44,414 nucleotides of DNA. Origin: Candidatus Peribacteraceae bacterium. Its GTDB lineage: Bacteria > Patescibacteriota > Gracilibacteria > Peribacterales > Peribacteraceae. The notes under the pieces are model-generated. The model saw only the letters and a program-made list of their open reading frames with translations. It ran no database searches and was not told the DNA's origin. The stretch spans positions 1 to 44,414 of the forward strand of contig JAQWAC010000006.1 in NCBI GenBank assembly GCA_028707875.1. Reading direction: 5' to 3'. Made by a program: the position numbers and the translations under genes. Position 1 is the first letter of the stretch; each line of letters starts with the position of its first letter. Below are positions 1-9,829 of this stretch, piece by piece.

Positions 1-351
1 TTCTTCCGGACGGAGGTCGAAAAGGATCTCTCCGCTCTGCTGGATCTTGTACAAAAGGACGGCGCCTCTCTGGTTCTTTTGCCCGTCAATCCCGCGGCAT
101 CGTACAAGCGGCAGCTGGAAGGCGGCTCGACGGATCCGAATATCCACGCCGTCGACTGGCTTAACATCATTCTCCGGGATTTTGTTCAGGCGCATAAGGG
201 GACGTACTTCTTTGATGTTGCAGACTTCTTTGATCAGAAAGGGAGAGAGGGAAATTTCATCGATGCCTGCTGCCATCTCTCCGAACAAGGCAACGCCGCT
301 CAGGCCTCATTTCTTCTCGAACAACTCACACAGCGAAGACTCCTGAAGTAG
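1..351 (+). CDS. SGNH/GDSL-hydrolase-like protein, C-terminal part (truncated by window start)
   Basis: Frame 1 is open from base 1 (FFRTEVEKDLSALLDLVQKDGASLVLLPVNP...DVADFF...CCHLSEQGNAAQASFLLEQL); SGNH-like C-terminus; sits next to a carbamoyltransferase/SxtJ/DUF5989 cluster. Confidence 0.5.
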   Translation, partial: FFRTEVEKDLSALLDLVQKDGASLVLLPVNPAASYKRQLEGGSTDPNIHAVDWLNIILRDFVQAHKGTYFFDVADFFDQKGREGNFIDACCHLSEQGNAAQASFLLEQLTQRRLLK

Positions 352-408
352 CAACGGGAGCCGCGGTACGCACTGGTCACTGCCCATCGCTTCCATTAGA
401 CTCCATCC

Positions 409-567
409 GTGAGCAAGTTGCAGATATTCGGCGAGCTCTGGCAGTTCATGCGCATCAGGAAAAAATGGTGGCTGCTTCCGCTGATATTCATTCTGGTCAT
501 GCTCGGCCTCATGTTGATCTTCGCACAGACCTCCCCCCTCGCCCCCTTCATTTACACGATCATCTAA
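409..567 (+). CDS. DUF5989 family small membrane protein (52 aa, GTG start; below the ORF-track cutoff)
   Basis: Translation VSKLQIFGELWQFMRIRKKWWLLPLIFILVMLGLMLIFAQTSPLAPFIYTII*; matches the DUF5989 pattern (ELWxFlrxRKKWWLlP...PFIYTl). Confidence 0.8.
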   Translation: MSKLQIFGELWQFMRIRKKWWLLPLIFILVMLGLMLIFAQTSPLAPFIYTII

Positions 568-580
568 CCATCCTCCGTTC

Positions 581-811
581 ATGCCGCTTCCGCTCCTCCT
601 CCGCAGGTTGTGGAATGCATGGAAAGCCGTCGGCCGCGGGATCGGCATCGTGACGGGCTTCGTGCTGCTCTCGGTTCTCTGGATCACAATCTTCGGCATC
701 TATGCGCTCTGCAGGAAATGCGCCGGTTTGCTGAAGCGTTCGTCTCCGCCCGCATCCTACTGGCAACCCGTTCCTCCGGATTATCCCAACAGCCTTGACC
801 ATGAGTTCTGA
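581..811 (+). CDS. SxtJ-like small membrane protein
   Basis: 76-aa ORF with one TM segment, between DUF5989 and the carbamoyltransferase; overlaps the next start. Confidence 0.5.
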   Translation: MPLPLLLRRLWNAWKAVGRGIGIVTGFVLLSVLWITIFGIYALCRKCAGLLKRSSPPASYWQPVPPDYPNSLDHEF

Positions 812-2573
812 ACAACGGAAGCCCTGCTACATCCTCGGCCTCTCCTGTTTCTACCACGACAGCGCCGCGGTGCTCCTGAAGGACGGCGAGGTGGTCTTTG
901 CCGCGCAGGAGGAGCGCTTCACGCGGAAGAAGCACGATGAAGCGCTGCCGGTACGGGCGGTGACACGTGCGCTGCGGTCCGCAGGCATCACAATGCGGGA
1001 CATCGACGCGGTGGTGTTCTACGAAAAACCGCTCCTCAAGTTCTTCGACCGCATTCTCTCTACCGTCATCGCCGTCTGGCCGCGCGGGTTCCTGATGTTC
1101 CACCGCGCCATGCACGAGTGGCTGCAGAAGAAGCTCTGGATCCCGCAGATCATCCGGAAGGAACTTGAATACGACGGGCCCGTCCTCTTCACCACCCACC
1201 ATGAGTCGCATGCCGCATCCGCCTACTACCCGTCCGGCTTCCCGGATGCCGCGATCGTGACGGTGGACGGCGTGGGTGAGTGGGCCACCACCACTATCGG
1301 ACTTGGAAAAGGAACGGAAATGACGCTGAAGGAGGAACTTCACTTCCCGCACTCGCTGGGGCTCCTCTACTCGGCCATCACCTACTACCTCGGTTTCCGC
1401 GTGAACAGCGCGGAATACAAGGTGATGGGACTCGCCCCGTACGGCAAACCGGCCTATCTGGACCGGATGCGTTCCCTCATGGATCTGAAGGAGGACGGAA
1501 GTTTCCGGCTCGACATGCGATTCTTCACGTACGAATACGGCTCCACCATGACGGGAAAGGCATTGGAACGGTTGTTCGGGCAGCCGCGGCGGAAACCCGA
1601 GGGCCCCCTGACGCAATTTCACAAAGACATCGCCCGCTCCCTGCAGGATCTCACCAACGAGGTGATGCTCCGGATCGTGCGGCATGCCAAAGAAACGTGT
1701 CCGAGCGAGAATCTCTGTCTGGCGGGCGGAGTGGCCCTGAACTGCGTGGCCAACGGCGTCATCCGGCGTTCCGGATTATTCAAACATATTTTCATCCAAC
1801 CCGCGGCGGGGGATGCGGGCGGAGCTCTGGGTGCCGCGCTTGCCGTCTGGCACCGCCGCTTCGGCGGAAAACGGATGGACGGGTTCCCCCATGTTTTCCT
1901 CGGCACGGAGTATGCGCAGGAGGCAATCGAATCATTCCTGAAGGAACGCGGTCTCCCGTACGAGACGCTCACGGATGCCGCTTTGCCGGAGACCGTCGCA
2001 AACCTCCTCGAGGGGGAAAATGTCATCGGCTGGTTTCAGGGGCGCATGGAATTCGGCCCGCGGTCGCTCGGGAACAGGAGCATCCTGGCCGATGCCCGCA
2101 ATCCGGATAACTGGCGCAAAGTGAACCTGAAGATCAAGTTCCGGGAATCCTTCCGCCCCTTCGCTCCGACGGTGTTGGAGGAACGCGTGAGCGATTACTT
2201 CGATCTCAGGGAGGCAAGCCCCTTCATGCTCCTCGTGGCGGACGTCCTGCCGCACCGGAGATCAGAAATCCCCGCTGTCACGCACGTGGATGGTTCCGCG
2301 CGCATTCAGACCATCCGTCGCGATCAGAATCCGCGCTACGAGGACCTGCTCAAAGCCTTTGAACGCAAGACGGGCTGCGCGGTCATCATCAACACTTCCT
2401 TCAACGTGCGCGGGGAGCCGATCGTGGAATCGCCCGCGGATGCCGTGAACTGTTTCCTCCACACGGAGATGGACTGTCTGGTGCTGGGGAATTGTCTGCT
2501 GAAAAAATCCGCCATGCCGGATGTCCGCACAGGGGGGCAGGAACGTTACCTCGGGCAATTCGCGCTCGATTGA
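795..2573 (+). CDS. Carbamoyltransferase (NodU/CmcH family)
   Basis: ILGLSCFYHDSAAVLLKDGEVVFAAQEERFTRKKHD; HHESHAASAYYPSGF; GGVALNCVANG; GWFQGRMEFGPRSLGNRSILADAR; INTSFNVRGEPIVESPADA. Confidence 0.95.
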   Translation: MTMSSEQRKPCYILGLSCFYHDSAAVLLKDGEVVFAAQEERFTRKKHDEALPVRAVTRALRSAGITMRDIDAVVFYEKPLLKFFDRILSTVIAVWPRGFLMFHRAMHEWLQKKLWIPQIIRKELEYDGPVLFTTHHESHAASAYYPSGFPDAAIVTVDGVGEWATTTIGLGKGTEMTLKEELHFPHSLGLLYSAITYYLGFRVNSAEYKVMGLAPYGKPAYLDRMRSLMDLKEDGSFRLDMRFFTYEYGSTMTGKALERLFGQPRRKPEGPLTQFHKDIARSLQDLTNEVMLRIVRHAKETCPSENLCLAGGVALNCVANGVIRRSGLFKHIFIQPAAGDAGGALGAALAVWHRRFGGKRMDGFPHVFLGTEYAQEAIESFLKERGLPYETLTDAALPETVANLLEGENVIGWFQGRMEFGPRSLGNRSILADARNPDNWRKVNLKIKFRESFRPFAPTVLEERVSDYFDLREASPFMLLVADVLPHRRSEIPAVTHVDGSARIQTIRRDQNPRYEDLLKAFERKTGCAVIINTSFNVRGEPIVESPADAVNCFLHTEMDCLVLGNCLLKKSAMPDVRTGGQERYLGQFALD

Positions 2574-2612
2574 GTCCCCGGGTTTCCGGACGCAGTCGGA
2601 AACATCATCATT

Positions 2613-4421
2613 CTATTTCCCGCTCGCCCGCTGCGCCTTCTTCCGTTCGTGCTGCACAAGATGCTTCTTGCGGAGCCGGATGCTCACGGGCGTCACCTCC
2701 ACCAGCTCGTCCTCCGCAATGTACTCCAGCGCCTGCTCCAGCGTCATCGGCTGCACGGGAACCAGATTGATGGCTTCGTCGCTGCCGGAGGCGCGCATGT
2801 TGCTGAGCTTTTTTTCCTTGGTGGGATTCACCGTCATCTCTTCCGATTTGTTGCTCTCCCCCACGATCATCCCCACGTAGACCTTGGTCTGCGGGATGAC
2901 GAAGAGCCGGCCGCGCTCCTGCAACCCCCAGAGCGCGAAGGCCACGGTGACCCCGTTCTCCATGGAGACCATCGAACCGTGGACGTTGTGCGTCATCTCG
3001 CCCTTGTACGGCTCATAGACGAGGAATGAGTGCGTGAGAATCCCCTCCCCCCGCGTCTCGATGATGAAGTCCCCGCGGAACCCGAGCAGGCCGCGCGTGG
3101 GAACTTTGTACTCCAGACGCGTGTTCTTCTCGTGCGTCTTCATATCCAGCATCTCGCCTTTCCGGCGCGCCAGCATGTCGATCACGGTGCCGGTGAATTC
3201 CTCGGGCACGTCGATGATCGCATGCTCGATGGGCTCCAGCTTCTCTCCGTTCTCTTCCTGCATGATCACTTCCGGCCGCGAAATCTGCAGCTCGAATCCC
3301 TCGCGACGCATGTCCTCGATGAGGACGGAGAGGTGAAGTTCGCCTCTGCCGGAGACTTTGTAGGAATCGGTGCCGGGGATCTCCTCCACTTTGAGCCCCA
3401 CGTTCGTCTCCCGCTCCTTCTCCAGACGCTCCTTGATGTGGCGCGTGGTGACGAGCTTGCCCTCCTTCCCCGCGAACGGGGAATTGTTCACGAGGAAATT
3501 CATGGAGATCGTCGGCGGATCGATGCGGATGGCCGGGAGAAGCTCCGCCTGCTCATCCGTGGTGATCGTCTCACCCACGTAGATGTCCGGAATCCCCGCG
3601 ATCGTCACGATGTCACCCGCATCCGCCTCCTTCACCTCTTTGCGCTTGAGCCCTTCGGCGACGAACACCTTCGTGATCCTGCTCTTGCGAACGCTCCCGT
3701 CGGCGGTCTTCACGTAAACATTGTCTCCCGGCCGCGCCACGCCCTCGTATACGCGGCCGACTGCAAGGCGACCGAGGTAGTTGTCGTAGGAAAGGCTGGA
3801 AGGCTGCATGCGAAAGGGTGCCTTGAGGTTTTGCTCGGCGGGCTGCACGTGCTCCATGATGAGATCGAAGAGCGGCGACAGATCCTCCGAACGGTCATCG
3901 ATCGTGCGCTTGGCGATCCCCTCCCGCGCCACCGCGAAGAGGTAGGGAAAATCGAGCTGCTTGTCATTCGCCTTCAGCGCGACGAAGAGATCAAAGACCT
4001 CGTCCACCACTTCCATCGGACGGGCCGCCGGCTTGTCGATTTTGTTGATGACGACAATCGGACGGAGCCCCAGCTCCAGCGACTTCTTCAGCACGAACTT
4101 GGTCTGCGGCATGGGCCCCTCCTGCGCGTCGACGACGAGGAGCACGCAGTCGACCGTCCGCAGAATGCGCTCCACTTCGGAGCCGAAGTCCGCATGGCCC
4201 GGCGTATCCACGATGTTGATCTTGCAGTCCTTGTACGTGATGGAGGTGTTCTTTGCATAAATCGTGATGCCGCGCTCCTTCTCCTGCGCGTTCGAATCCA
4301 TTATGAGCTCCCCCACTTCCTCGTATTCCGCGAATGCGCCGCCCTGTTTGAGGAGCGCATCGACGAGGGTCGTCTTGCCGTGGTCCACGTGCGCGATGAT
4401 TGCGATGTTCCTGATGGTCAT
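2613..4421 (-). CDS. typA: Ribosome-associated GTPase TypA/BipA
   Basis: IAIIAHVDHGKTTLVDALLKQ, ERGITIYAKNTSI, DTPGHADFGSEVERIL, NKIDKP, C-terminal TypA signature RGLLGFRGDF. Confidence 0.96.
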   Translation of the reverse strand: MTIRNIAIIAHVDHGKTTLVDALLKQGGAFAEYEEVGELIMDSNAQEKERGITIYAKNTSITYKDCKINIVDTPGHADFGSEVERILRTVDCVLLVVDAQEGPMPQTKFVLKKSLELGLRPIVVINKIDKPAARPMEVVDEVFDLFVALKANDKQLDFPYLFAVAREGIAKRTIDDRSEDLSPLFDLIMEHVQPAEQNLKAPFRMQPSSLSYDNYLGRLAVGRVYEGVARPGDNVYVKTADGSVRKSRITKVFVAEGLKRKEVKEADAGDIVTIAGIPDIYVGETITTDEQAELLPAIRIDPPTISMNFLVNNSPFAGKEGKLVTTRHIKERLEKERETNVGLKVEEIPGTDSYKVSGRGELHLSVLIEDMRREGFELQISRPEVIMQEENGEKLEPIEHAIIDVPEEFTGTVIDMLARRKGEMLDMKTHEKNTRLEYKVPTRGLLGFRGDFIIETRGEGILTHSFLVYEPYKGEMTHNVHGSMVSMENGVTVAFALWGLQERGRLFVIPQTKVYVGMIVGESNKSEEMTVNPTKEKKLSNMRASGSDEAINLVPVQPMTLEQALEYIAEDELVEVTPVSIRLRKKHLVQHERKKAQRASGK

Positions 4422-4540
4422 GGGAAAAATGCCTGAGGGACCCCCCTCCGAATCCCATGTACTTTACAGCAAAACGTCTCTGCGTGGAAGCCTGACAGCA
4501 TGGTTTCGATGAGATTTTATGGACGGGTTTTGGTACAAAA

Positions 4541-6685
4541 ATGAGGAATAAGGTTACTATGGCGGACTTTATGGCTTCCGGTTCGCCACCCGCCGCGCAC
4601 ACCGTCACCCGGACCCGCAGGATCGTCCGTCAGAGCCTCCTGATCAATTTCCTCTTCCTGTGCGCCGTATTGGTGCTGCAGCTCTATGGCGTATGGTCGG
4701 GACTCGCACGGATCGGAGCGGACGGATTACTGCTCCCCCAAACCGTGATTCTCACGGATACGAACGGCAGGGAGATGCGGAGAATGTATCTGGAAAAGGA
4801 CCGGCTGGAACTTGCGGACGAAGACTTTCCCGCGTTCCTGAAGCAGGCGGTCATTGCCATTGAGGACGAGCGGTTCTACACCCGCAGCTGCCTCGATCTG
4901 CGCGCCCTCGCCCGTGCCGCCATCGCCAATGCCGCGGAGTTCAAATCGCAGGGGGCATCGACGATCACCCAGCAACTGGTGGGGAATCTCCTGCTTGACC
5001 GCAGCGACAAGAGTTTCGCACGCAAATCCGTCGAGATGCTGCTGGCATGCCGGCTGGAACAGACCGCCACACACGAAAGGATTCTGGGGCTCTACCTCAA
5101 TCACATGGCGTTCGGAGGAGCCATCTACGGCGCGGAGGAGGCCAGCCAGACATTCTTCGGCGTGAGTGCCAAAAGCCTCACGCTGGCACAGTCGGCGGTG
5201 CTGGCGGCGCTGCTGCAGAGACCCACGTATTTCAGCCCGTACGGCATCCACCTGCACACCTCCGTGAGCCGCGGTGTCGCCACCGCCATCCGCCGCGGGG
5301 TCATTCGCTCCCCGTCGCAGATTTCTTCCGATCTCGTGAACATCGGCCTCATCGGCACGCACATCATCAGCCGCAACGGAACCGGCGTGTATCTGGAAGG
5401 GCGAACGGATCACGTGCTGCAGGGAATGTTGAGGAGCGGTTTCATCACGGAAGCGCAGCGCGTCTCCGCCCTGAAGGAACTCCGCACCATGCAATTCGAA
5501 CGCAAGAAATCCGTCCTCTCCATGCCGTTCTTCGCCCTGTATGTTCAGAAGCAACTCAGCGAGGGAACGATCCCGACCGACAGGCCCTGCGACACCAAAG
5601 CCGGAGGGTGCATCGTGCAGACGACCCTCGATCCGGCATTTCAGGCTCTGGCCGAAAAAATCGTTCTGGAACACGCCGACGAGATCCGCGACAAATACAA
5701 TGCCGGGAACATGGCGCTCGTCGCGGCGGACCGCGCCACGGGACACATTCTTGCGTACATCGGGAACGTGCGCTCCGGCGGAGGCGAACCCGGCTCCATG
5801 ATCGACATGACCCGCGTCCCGCGGCAGCCCGGCTCCAGCTTCAAGCCGTTCGTGTATGCCACGGTCTTCGCACAGGGTTTGAACCCGAACACCTTTCTGC
5901 TGGATGCCCCCCTCATTCTGGGGAGGGACCAGCCGCGCAACTACGAAGGGGGATATCGCGACTGGACGTCCATCAGCCACGCGCTGGCGGCCTCGCGCAA
6001 TATCCCCGCCATCCGGGCGCTGCTCATGGCCGGCGGGGAGGACCCCGTGCTGGAAACGGCCGCCCGTGCGGGCGTCACGACACCCCTCACCGCGCGCGGA
6101 AAGAACCGTCTCTTCAACCCGCAGTACTCCTACGGATATCCGCTCGCGATCGGTTCGGCGGAGGTGCCGCTGCTGGAAATGGTGCAGGGCTACCTCACGC
6201 TCGCCAATGCCGGCATCGTCCGTCCTCTCACCACGATCGAGAGCGTCAAAACGGTGGACGGGGAATCACTGGATCGCAGACCGCCCGAAGGCGGAACACA
6301 GGCCATGGATCCCCTCCATGCGCGCTGGCTCACTTCCATCCTGAGCGACACCTCCCTCCGCCCCACCGCCGCATGGAACAAGGCGCTCACCGTTCCCGGC
6401 ATCCAGACCGCCATCAAGACGGGCACCAGCAACCGCTGCGTGAGCATGAGCCGTCCGTGGAGCACCTGCACCCTGCTTCCGGGGGACGTGTGGACGATGG
6501 GCTACACGCCGGAATTCGTGCTGGGCATCTGGGCGGGGAATGCGGATTACACGCCGCTCACGCCCGACGCCGACGGCATGAATGTCGTTGCGCCCCTGTG
6601 GAAGGAATTCATTGCGGCGGCCCACGATCTGCGCCCCGAAGGACTCCGCCGGTTCCCTCCGGAGCTCATCGAAAAAACGCATTGA
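4541..6685 (+). CDS. Class A penicillin-binding protein (transglycosylase/transpeptidase)
   Basis: N-terminal TM; EDERFYTRSCLDLRALARA, QGASTITQQL; transpeptidase motifs SSFK, SRN, KTGTSN. Confidence 0.94.
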   Translation: MRNKVTMADFMASGSPPAAHTVTRTRRIVRQSLLINFLFLCAVLVLQLYGVWSGLARIGADGLLLPQTVILTDTNGREMRRMYLEKDRLELADEDFPAFLKQAVIAIEDERFYTRSCLDLRALARAAIANAAEFKSQGASTITQQLVGNLLLDRSDKSFARKSVEMLLACRLEQTATHERILGLYLNHMAFGGAIYGAEEASQTFFGVSAKSLTLAQSAVLAALLQRPTYFSPYGIHLHTSVSRGVATAIRRGVIRSPSQISSDLVNIGLIGTHIISRNGTGVYLEGRTDHVLQGMLRSGFITEAQRVSALKELRTMQFERKKSVLSMPFFALYVQKQLSEGTIPTDRPCDTKAGGCIVQTTLDPAFQALAEKIVLEHADEIRDKYNAGNMALVAADRATGHILAYIGNVRSGGGEPGSMIDMTRVPRQPGSSFKPFVYATVFAQGLNPNTFLLDAPLILGRDQPRNYEGGYRDWTSISHALAASRNIPAIRALLMAGGEDPVLETAARAGVTTPLTARGKNRLFNPQYSYGYPLAIGSAEVPLLEMVQGYLTLANAGIVRPLTTIESVKTVDGESLDRRPPEGGTQAMDPLHARWLTSILSDTSLRPTAAWNKALTVPGIQTAIKTGTSNRCVSMSRPWSTCTLLPGDVWTMGYTPEFVLGIWAGNADYTPLTPDADGMNVVAPLWKEFIAAAHDLRPEGLRRFPPELIEKTH

Positions 6686-6730
6686 TTGCGGCAACCAGAC
6701 GGCACCTCGTACGAATGACGTGTTTCTCCA

Positions 6731-6759
6731 TTGACACGGTTGTTAGAAATATATAACAT
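6731..6759 (+). promoter_or_regulatory. Sigma70-type promoter with possible overlapping operator
   Basis: TTGACA (6731-6736), 17-nt spacer, TAACAT (6754-6759); imperfect palindrome GTTAgaaatataTAAC (6742-6757) overlaps the -10. Confidence 0.65.
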
Positions 6760-6780
6760 TCCTCCGTCCCCCCCCATGCC

Positions 6781-7161
6781 ATGACACTGAAGCAATACAC
6801 CATGATACGCATCCTCATCGCCATGTCTCTGTCCGCGTTCATCGCGGCATCCGTCACGCGGCAGGAATTCTTCTGGCCCGTTGTCGCAGTGGCATGCGCA
6901 CTGCTTGTCCTCCTGACCGTCCGTCGTTTTGTGAAAGGGATTCTGGCGGATGAACGGGACTATGCACTGAGCGGTCAGGCGGCGCGATGGACCATTCAGA
7001 TCTTCAGCATGGCAGCCGTGCTTCTGATGTTCGTGCTGCTTGCAAAGAAAGAGCTGAATCCTTCTTTTGAGATTGTTGCTTCCGTTCTGGCCTATTCCAC
7101 CTGCGGCCTCATGCTGCTCTATTCCCTGATCTTCACTCTCCTGCGCCGGAACGTCTCGTGA
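6781..7161 (+). CDS. Four-TM membrane protein, DUF2178-like
   Basis: 126-aa polytopic protein directly upstream of a small XRE regulator, as in common DUF2178/HTH pairs. Confidence 0.5.
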   Translation: MTLKQYTMIRILIAMSLSAFIAASVTRQEFFWPVVAVACALLVLLTVRRFVKGILADERDYALSGQAARWTIQIFSMAAVLLMFVLLAKKELNPSFEIVASVLAYSTCGLMLLYSLIFTLLRRNVS

Positions 7162-7177
7162 TATTCCCCTCTCTGCC

Positions 7178-7369
7178 ATGAAGAACCGCATTCGGGACTT
7201 CCGGATAAAACAAGGCATGACGCAGGAGGCGCTTGCCGCCGCCGCGGGCGTACGGCGTGAGACGATCGTTTTCCTCGAGCAGGGCAAGTACAACCCGTCT
7301 CTGCTGCTCGCCCATCATGTGGCGAAGGCGCTGGGCGGAACAATCGACGGCATCTTCATCTTTGAGTGA
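7178..7369 (+). CDS. Small XRE-family HTH transcriptional regulator
   Basis: [63 protein letters not shown]. Confidence 0.92.
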   Translation: MKNRIRDFRIKQGMTQEALAAAAGVRRETIVFLEQGKYNPSLLLAHHVAKALGGTIDGIFIFE

Positions 7370-7915
7370 TCAGACGCCCGCGATTTTCTTCCGCACCTCT
7401 TCAATGAGTTCGGGGAACTCCGGCGCGAAGAAGTGTCCCCGATCCGTATATTCGTGGTATTCGGTGCCGAGTTCCCGCGCCACCAGCCGCGGCTCCTCCA
7501 CGGGGAAGAACGGATCATCCACGGAGGCGAACTGAATGATCCACTGCTGATTCCCGCGGATCGCGGGCCAGTCCCACGGCGCATCGAAGTAGCCGCTGAG
7601 ACGTTCCCGCTCATCCCCCGTATCGGTGTAGTACGCGCCGATGAGCACCGTCCCCAGAACCTTGTTCTTCTCCGCAAAGCGCATCGCGGCGATGGCGCCC
7701 GAGCTGTGGCCGATCAGAATGGAATGTTCATCCGCTCCGCACTCGTTCTTCAGGAACGGGAGCCAGACGGACTGCCGTGCGAGTTCCGCATCGGGGAAAT
7801 TCTTCGCAACGACCGTGAGACCCGTTTTCCTGAGTTCCCGCCCGGCATACGGCCAGAAGTATTTGCCCATCCCCTCTCCGCCGTTTCCGTGAAGGAAAAT
7901 TATTTTTGGATTCAT
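7370..7915 (-). CDS. Alpha/beta hydrolase (RBBP9/YdeN-like serine hydrolase)
   Basis: MNPKIIFLHGNGGEGMGKYFWPYAGREL, ILIGHSSGAIAAMRFA; start taken at MNPKII. Confidence 0.8.
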   Translation of the reverse strand: MNPKIIFLHGNGGEGMGKYFWPYAGRELRKTGLTVVAKNFPDAELARQSVWLPFLKNECGADEHSILIGHSSGAIAAMRFAEKNKVLGTVLIGAYYTDTGDERERLSGYFDAPWDWPAIRGNQQWIIQFASVDDPFFPVEEPRLVARELGTEYHEYTDRGHFFAPEFPELIEEVRKKIAGV

Positions 7916-8014
7916 AGGTGGCTGAGCGTATAGGTCTAACCCTAGCCAGAGCAATTTTTTGATGCCAGTTCGGATTTTTGTGAGGGGGTGCTTTTGAGGG
8001 TGAGGGCAGGCGGG

Positions 8015-8518
8015 TCACTCACCACTTTCGCGAGGAAAGGTGGTAACAAGCCACGATCCATTTTGCAAATCAGCAACTATTTTGCTCTTCCATTTTCTAT
8101 TATCCATATCATGGTATTCAACGACCACTGATACATGAGCTTCTCCATTTGTCGGCAGCTCGATCCAGTAAAAGTTATTCTCCGCGCCAGAGTAAGTTGG
8201 GGGTCGTACTTGTCCTTTTAGTTCATAAATGCGCCCATTAAAGTTGTAGCGATCAAAATACACATGTCGTGTACCAACGTTTTGAATATGCAAAGCAGGA
8301 ACCTCGGAAAGAGTTTTGTCATCTCTATCCACCACTCTTTTAACTGCAGGGGTTGCATAAAGTTCGACAGAGTCTTGCACTTCACCAATTCTCGCATTGA
8401 TTTCGTTTTGGCGTTGACCAATATCCCTTGCCCACCAAGCAGCTAAACATGCCGCGACTGCAGCAATAACTGTTGCAAGCATGATGACAAACTGGATTGC
8501 TGGATCGGAATTATTCAT
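8015..8518 (-). CDS. Hypothetical protein with N-terminal TM anchor
   Basis: MNNSDPAIQFVIMLATVIAAVAACLAAWWARDIGQRQNEINARI...; more AT-rich than neighbours; lies just 3' of tRNA-Gln. Confidence 0.6.
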   Translation of the reverse strand: MNNSDPAIQFVIMLATVIAAVAACLAAWWARDIGQRQNEINARIGEVQDSVELYATPAVKRVVDRDDKTLSEVPALHIQNVGTRHVYFDRYNFNGRIYELKGQVRPPTYSGAENNFYWIELPTNGEAHVSVVVEYHDMDNRKWKSKIVADLQNGSWLVTTFPRESGE

Positions 8519-8550
8519 AGGGCAAGCGGGCTCTAAACACATGCACGTAT

Positions 8551-8625
8551 TGGCTGGGGAGGAGGGATTCGAACCCCCGAATGCCTGCTCCAGAGGCAGG
8601 TGCCTTACCACTTGGCGACTCCCCA
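8551..8625 (-). tRNA. tRNA-Gln (anticodon CUG), CCA encoded
   Basis: Reverse complement TGGGGAGTCGCCAAGTGGTAAGGCACCTGCCTCTGGAGCAGGCATTCGGGGGTTCGAATCCCTCCTCCCCAGCCA folds as a cloverleaf; anticodon loop CTCTGGA. Confidence 0.92.
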
Positions 8626-8729
8626 ACGGTTGCCGCCATGGTAGCGAAGCATCCGGCTGTTTGCACTATTGTCGGGGAAAATTTACGAAGAAAGGAATCC
8701 CCTCTCTCCTGTATGCTGATTCCTCCACC

Positions 8730-9728
8730 ATGCGGCGCCCTCTCCTCTTCGCCTCGCTCCTCCTCCTCTGTTCCTGCGCCACGGCGCAGGTGACGGAGCA
8801 GGTGCCGGGTGCGGCGCCGGCCTCGTCCGCGTCTTCGGTTTCGCGATCGTATGAGCAAGTCCCCGCGCAACTGGATATCGACTACTTCGCGCACATGCAG
8901 CTGGTCGGCTCGGGACTGACGTTGAAACAGATTGAGAAGAACGACGCCTACACGCGTTACGCGGCGGATTATTGGAGCAACGGACTGAAGATCAGCGGCA
9001 TCATGAACATCCCCGCGGGCACGGGGCCGTTCCCGCTCGTGATGCTCGACCACGGATACATCAATCCGGCCGTCTACACCTGCGGTCGCGGACTCAAGCG
9101 CGAGCAGGACCTGCTGGCCCGGCAAAAGTTTGCGGTTTTCCACAGCGACTACCGCGGACATGCGGATTCCGACCCGAGCCCCGACACGCGGAAGGTCTAC
9201 GACGCGGGGCTGGAGTACGGCATGGACGTCATCAATGCGATTCACGCGATCCGCGCGGCAAAGCTGCCGTCGGTCGATGCGACGCGCACGGGGATGCTGG
9301 GACATTCGATGGGCGGCGGCGTGGCGATGAATATCGCCGTGGCGTATCCCGATCTGGTTCAGGCGCTCGTGCTCTACGCCCCCGTGAACACCGATGCGTG
9401 GGAGAACTATTGGCGGTGGCACGGGATGCGGGACAAGGACGACCGGACGGCCGAGGTGATGCGGACGCGGGAGGAGAATCCGGAACCGTGGGATCGCCTG
9501 TCATCCAAATCGTTTCTGGATCGTCTGAGCGCGCCCGTGCTTCTCTTTCAGGGTGACAGAGACAAAGACGTTCCCAAAGAGTGGTCCGACGCGCTGGCGG
9601 CGGATTTGCGGAGCCGGGGAAAGCAAGTCACCTTCGTCGACTATGCCGGAGAGGGCCACGAGTTCATCGCGCAGTGGCCGGACTTCATGAAGAAGACGAC
9701 GGAATTCTTCGATGCGAATCTCCGCTGA
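8730..9728 (+). CDS. Alpha/beta hydrolase lipoprotein (S9/prolyl oligopeptidase-like)
   Basis: Lipobox-like MRRPLLFASLLLLCSCATA; GHSMGGGVAMNIAVAYPDLV; LLFQGDRDKDVP; GEGHEF. The upstream part of the listed ORF is the tRNA region. Confidence 0.88.
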   Translation: MRRPLLFASLLLLCSCATAQVTEQVPGAAPASSASSVSRSYEQVPAQLDIDYFAHMQLVGSGLTLKQIEKNDAYTRYAADYWSNGLKISGIMNIPAGTGPFPLVMLDHGYINPAVYTCGRGLKREQDLLARQKFAVFHSDYRGHADSDPSPDTRKVYDAGLEYGMDVINAIHAIRAAKLPSVDATRTGMLGHSMGGGVAMNIAVAYPDLVQALVLYAPVNTDAWENYWRWHGMRDKDDRTAEVMRTREENPEPWDRLSSKSFLDRLSAPVLLFQGDRDKDVPKEWSDALAADLRSRGKQVTFVDYAGEGHEFIAQWPDFMKKTTEFFDANLR

Positions 9729-9829
9729 GGATCATACGAATCCCTTCCTGAAGCCCTCCGCCCGAATGCATTTGCGAAACCCGACGCAAAGCAGTATGAA
9801 TATTCCCCTCTCTTACCGAGGAATCCCCC

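Noticed and set aside
684-1685. 333-aa minus-strand ORF opposite the carbamoyltransferase
   Set aside because: Shadow ORF; carbamoyltransferase motifs are unambiguous on the plus strand.
3030-4436. 468-aa plus-strand ORF opposite typA
   Set aside because: Low-complexity H/R/D-rich shadow frame; the minus strand is clearly TypA.
8511-9422. 303-aa minus-strand ORF across tRNA-Gln and the hydrolase
   Set aside because: Overlaps the tRNA and a well-supported hydrolase; R/H-rich shadow translation.
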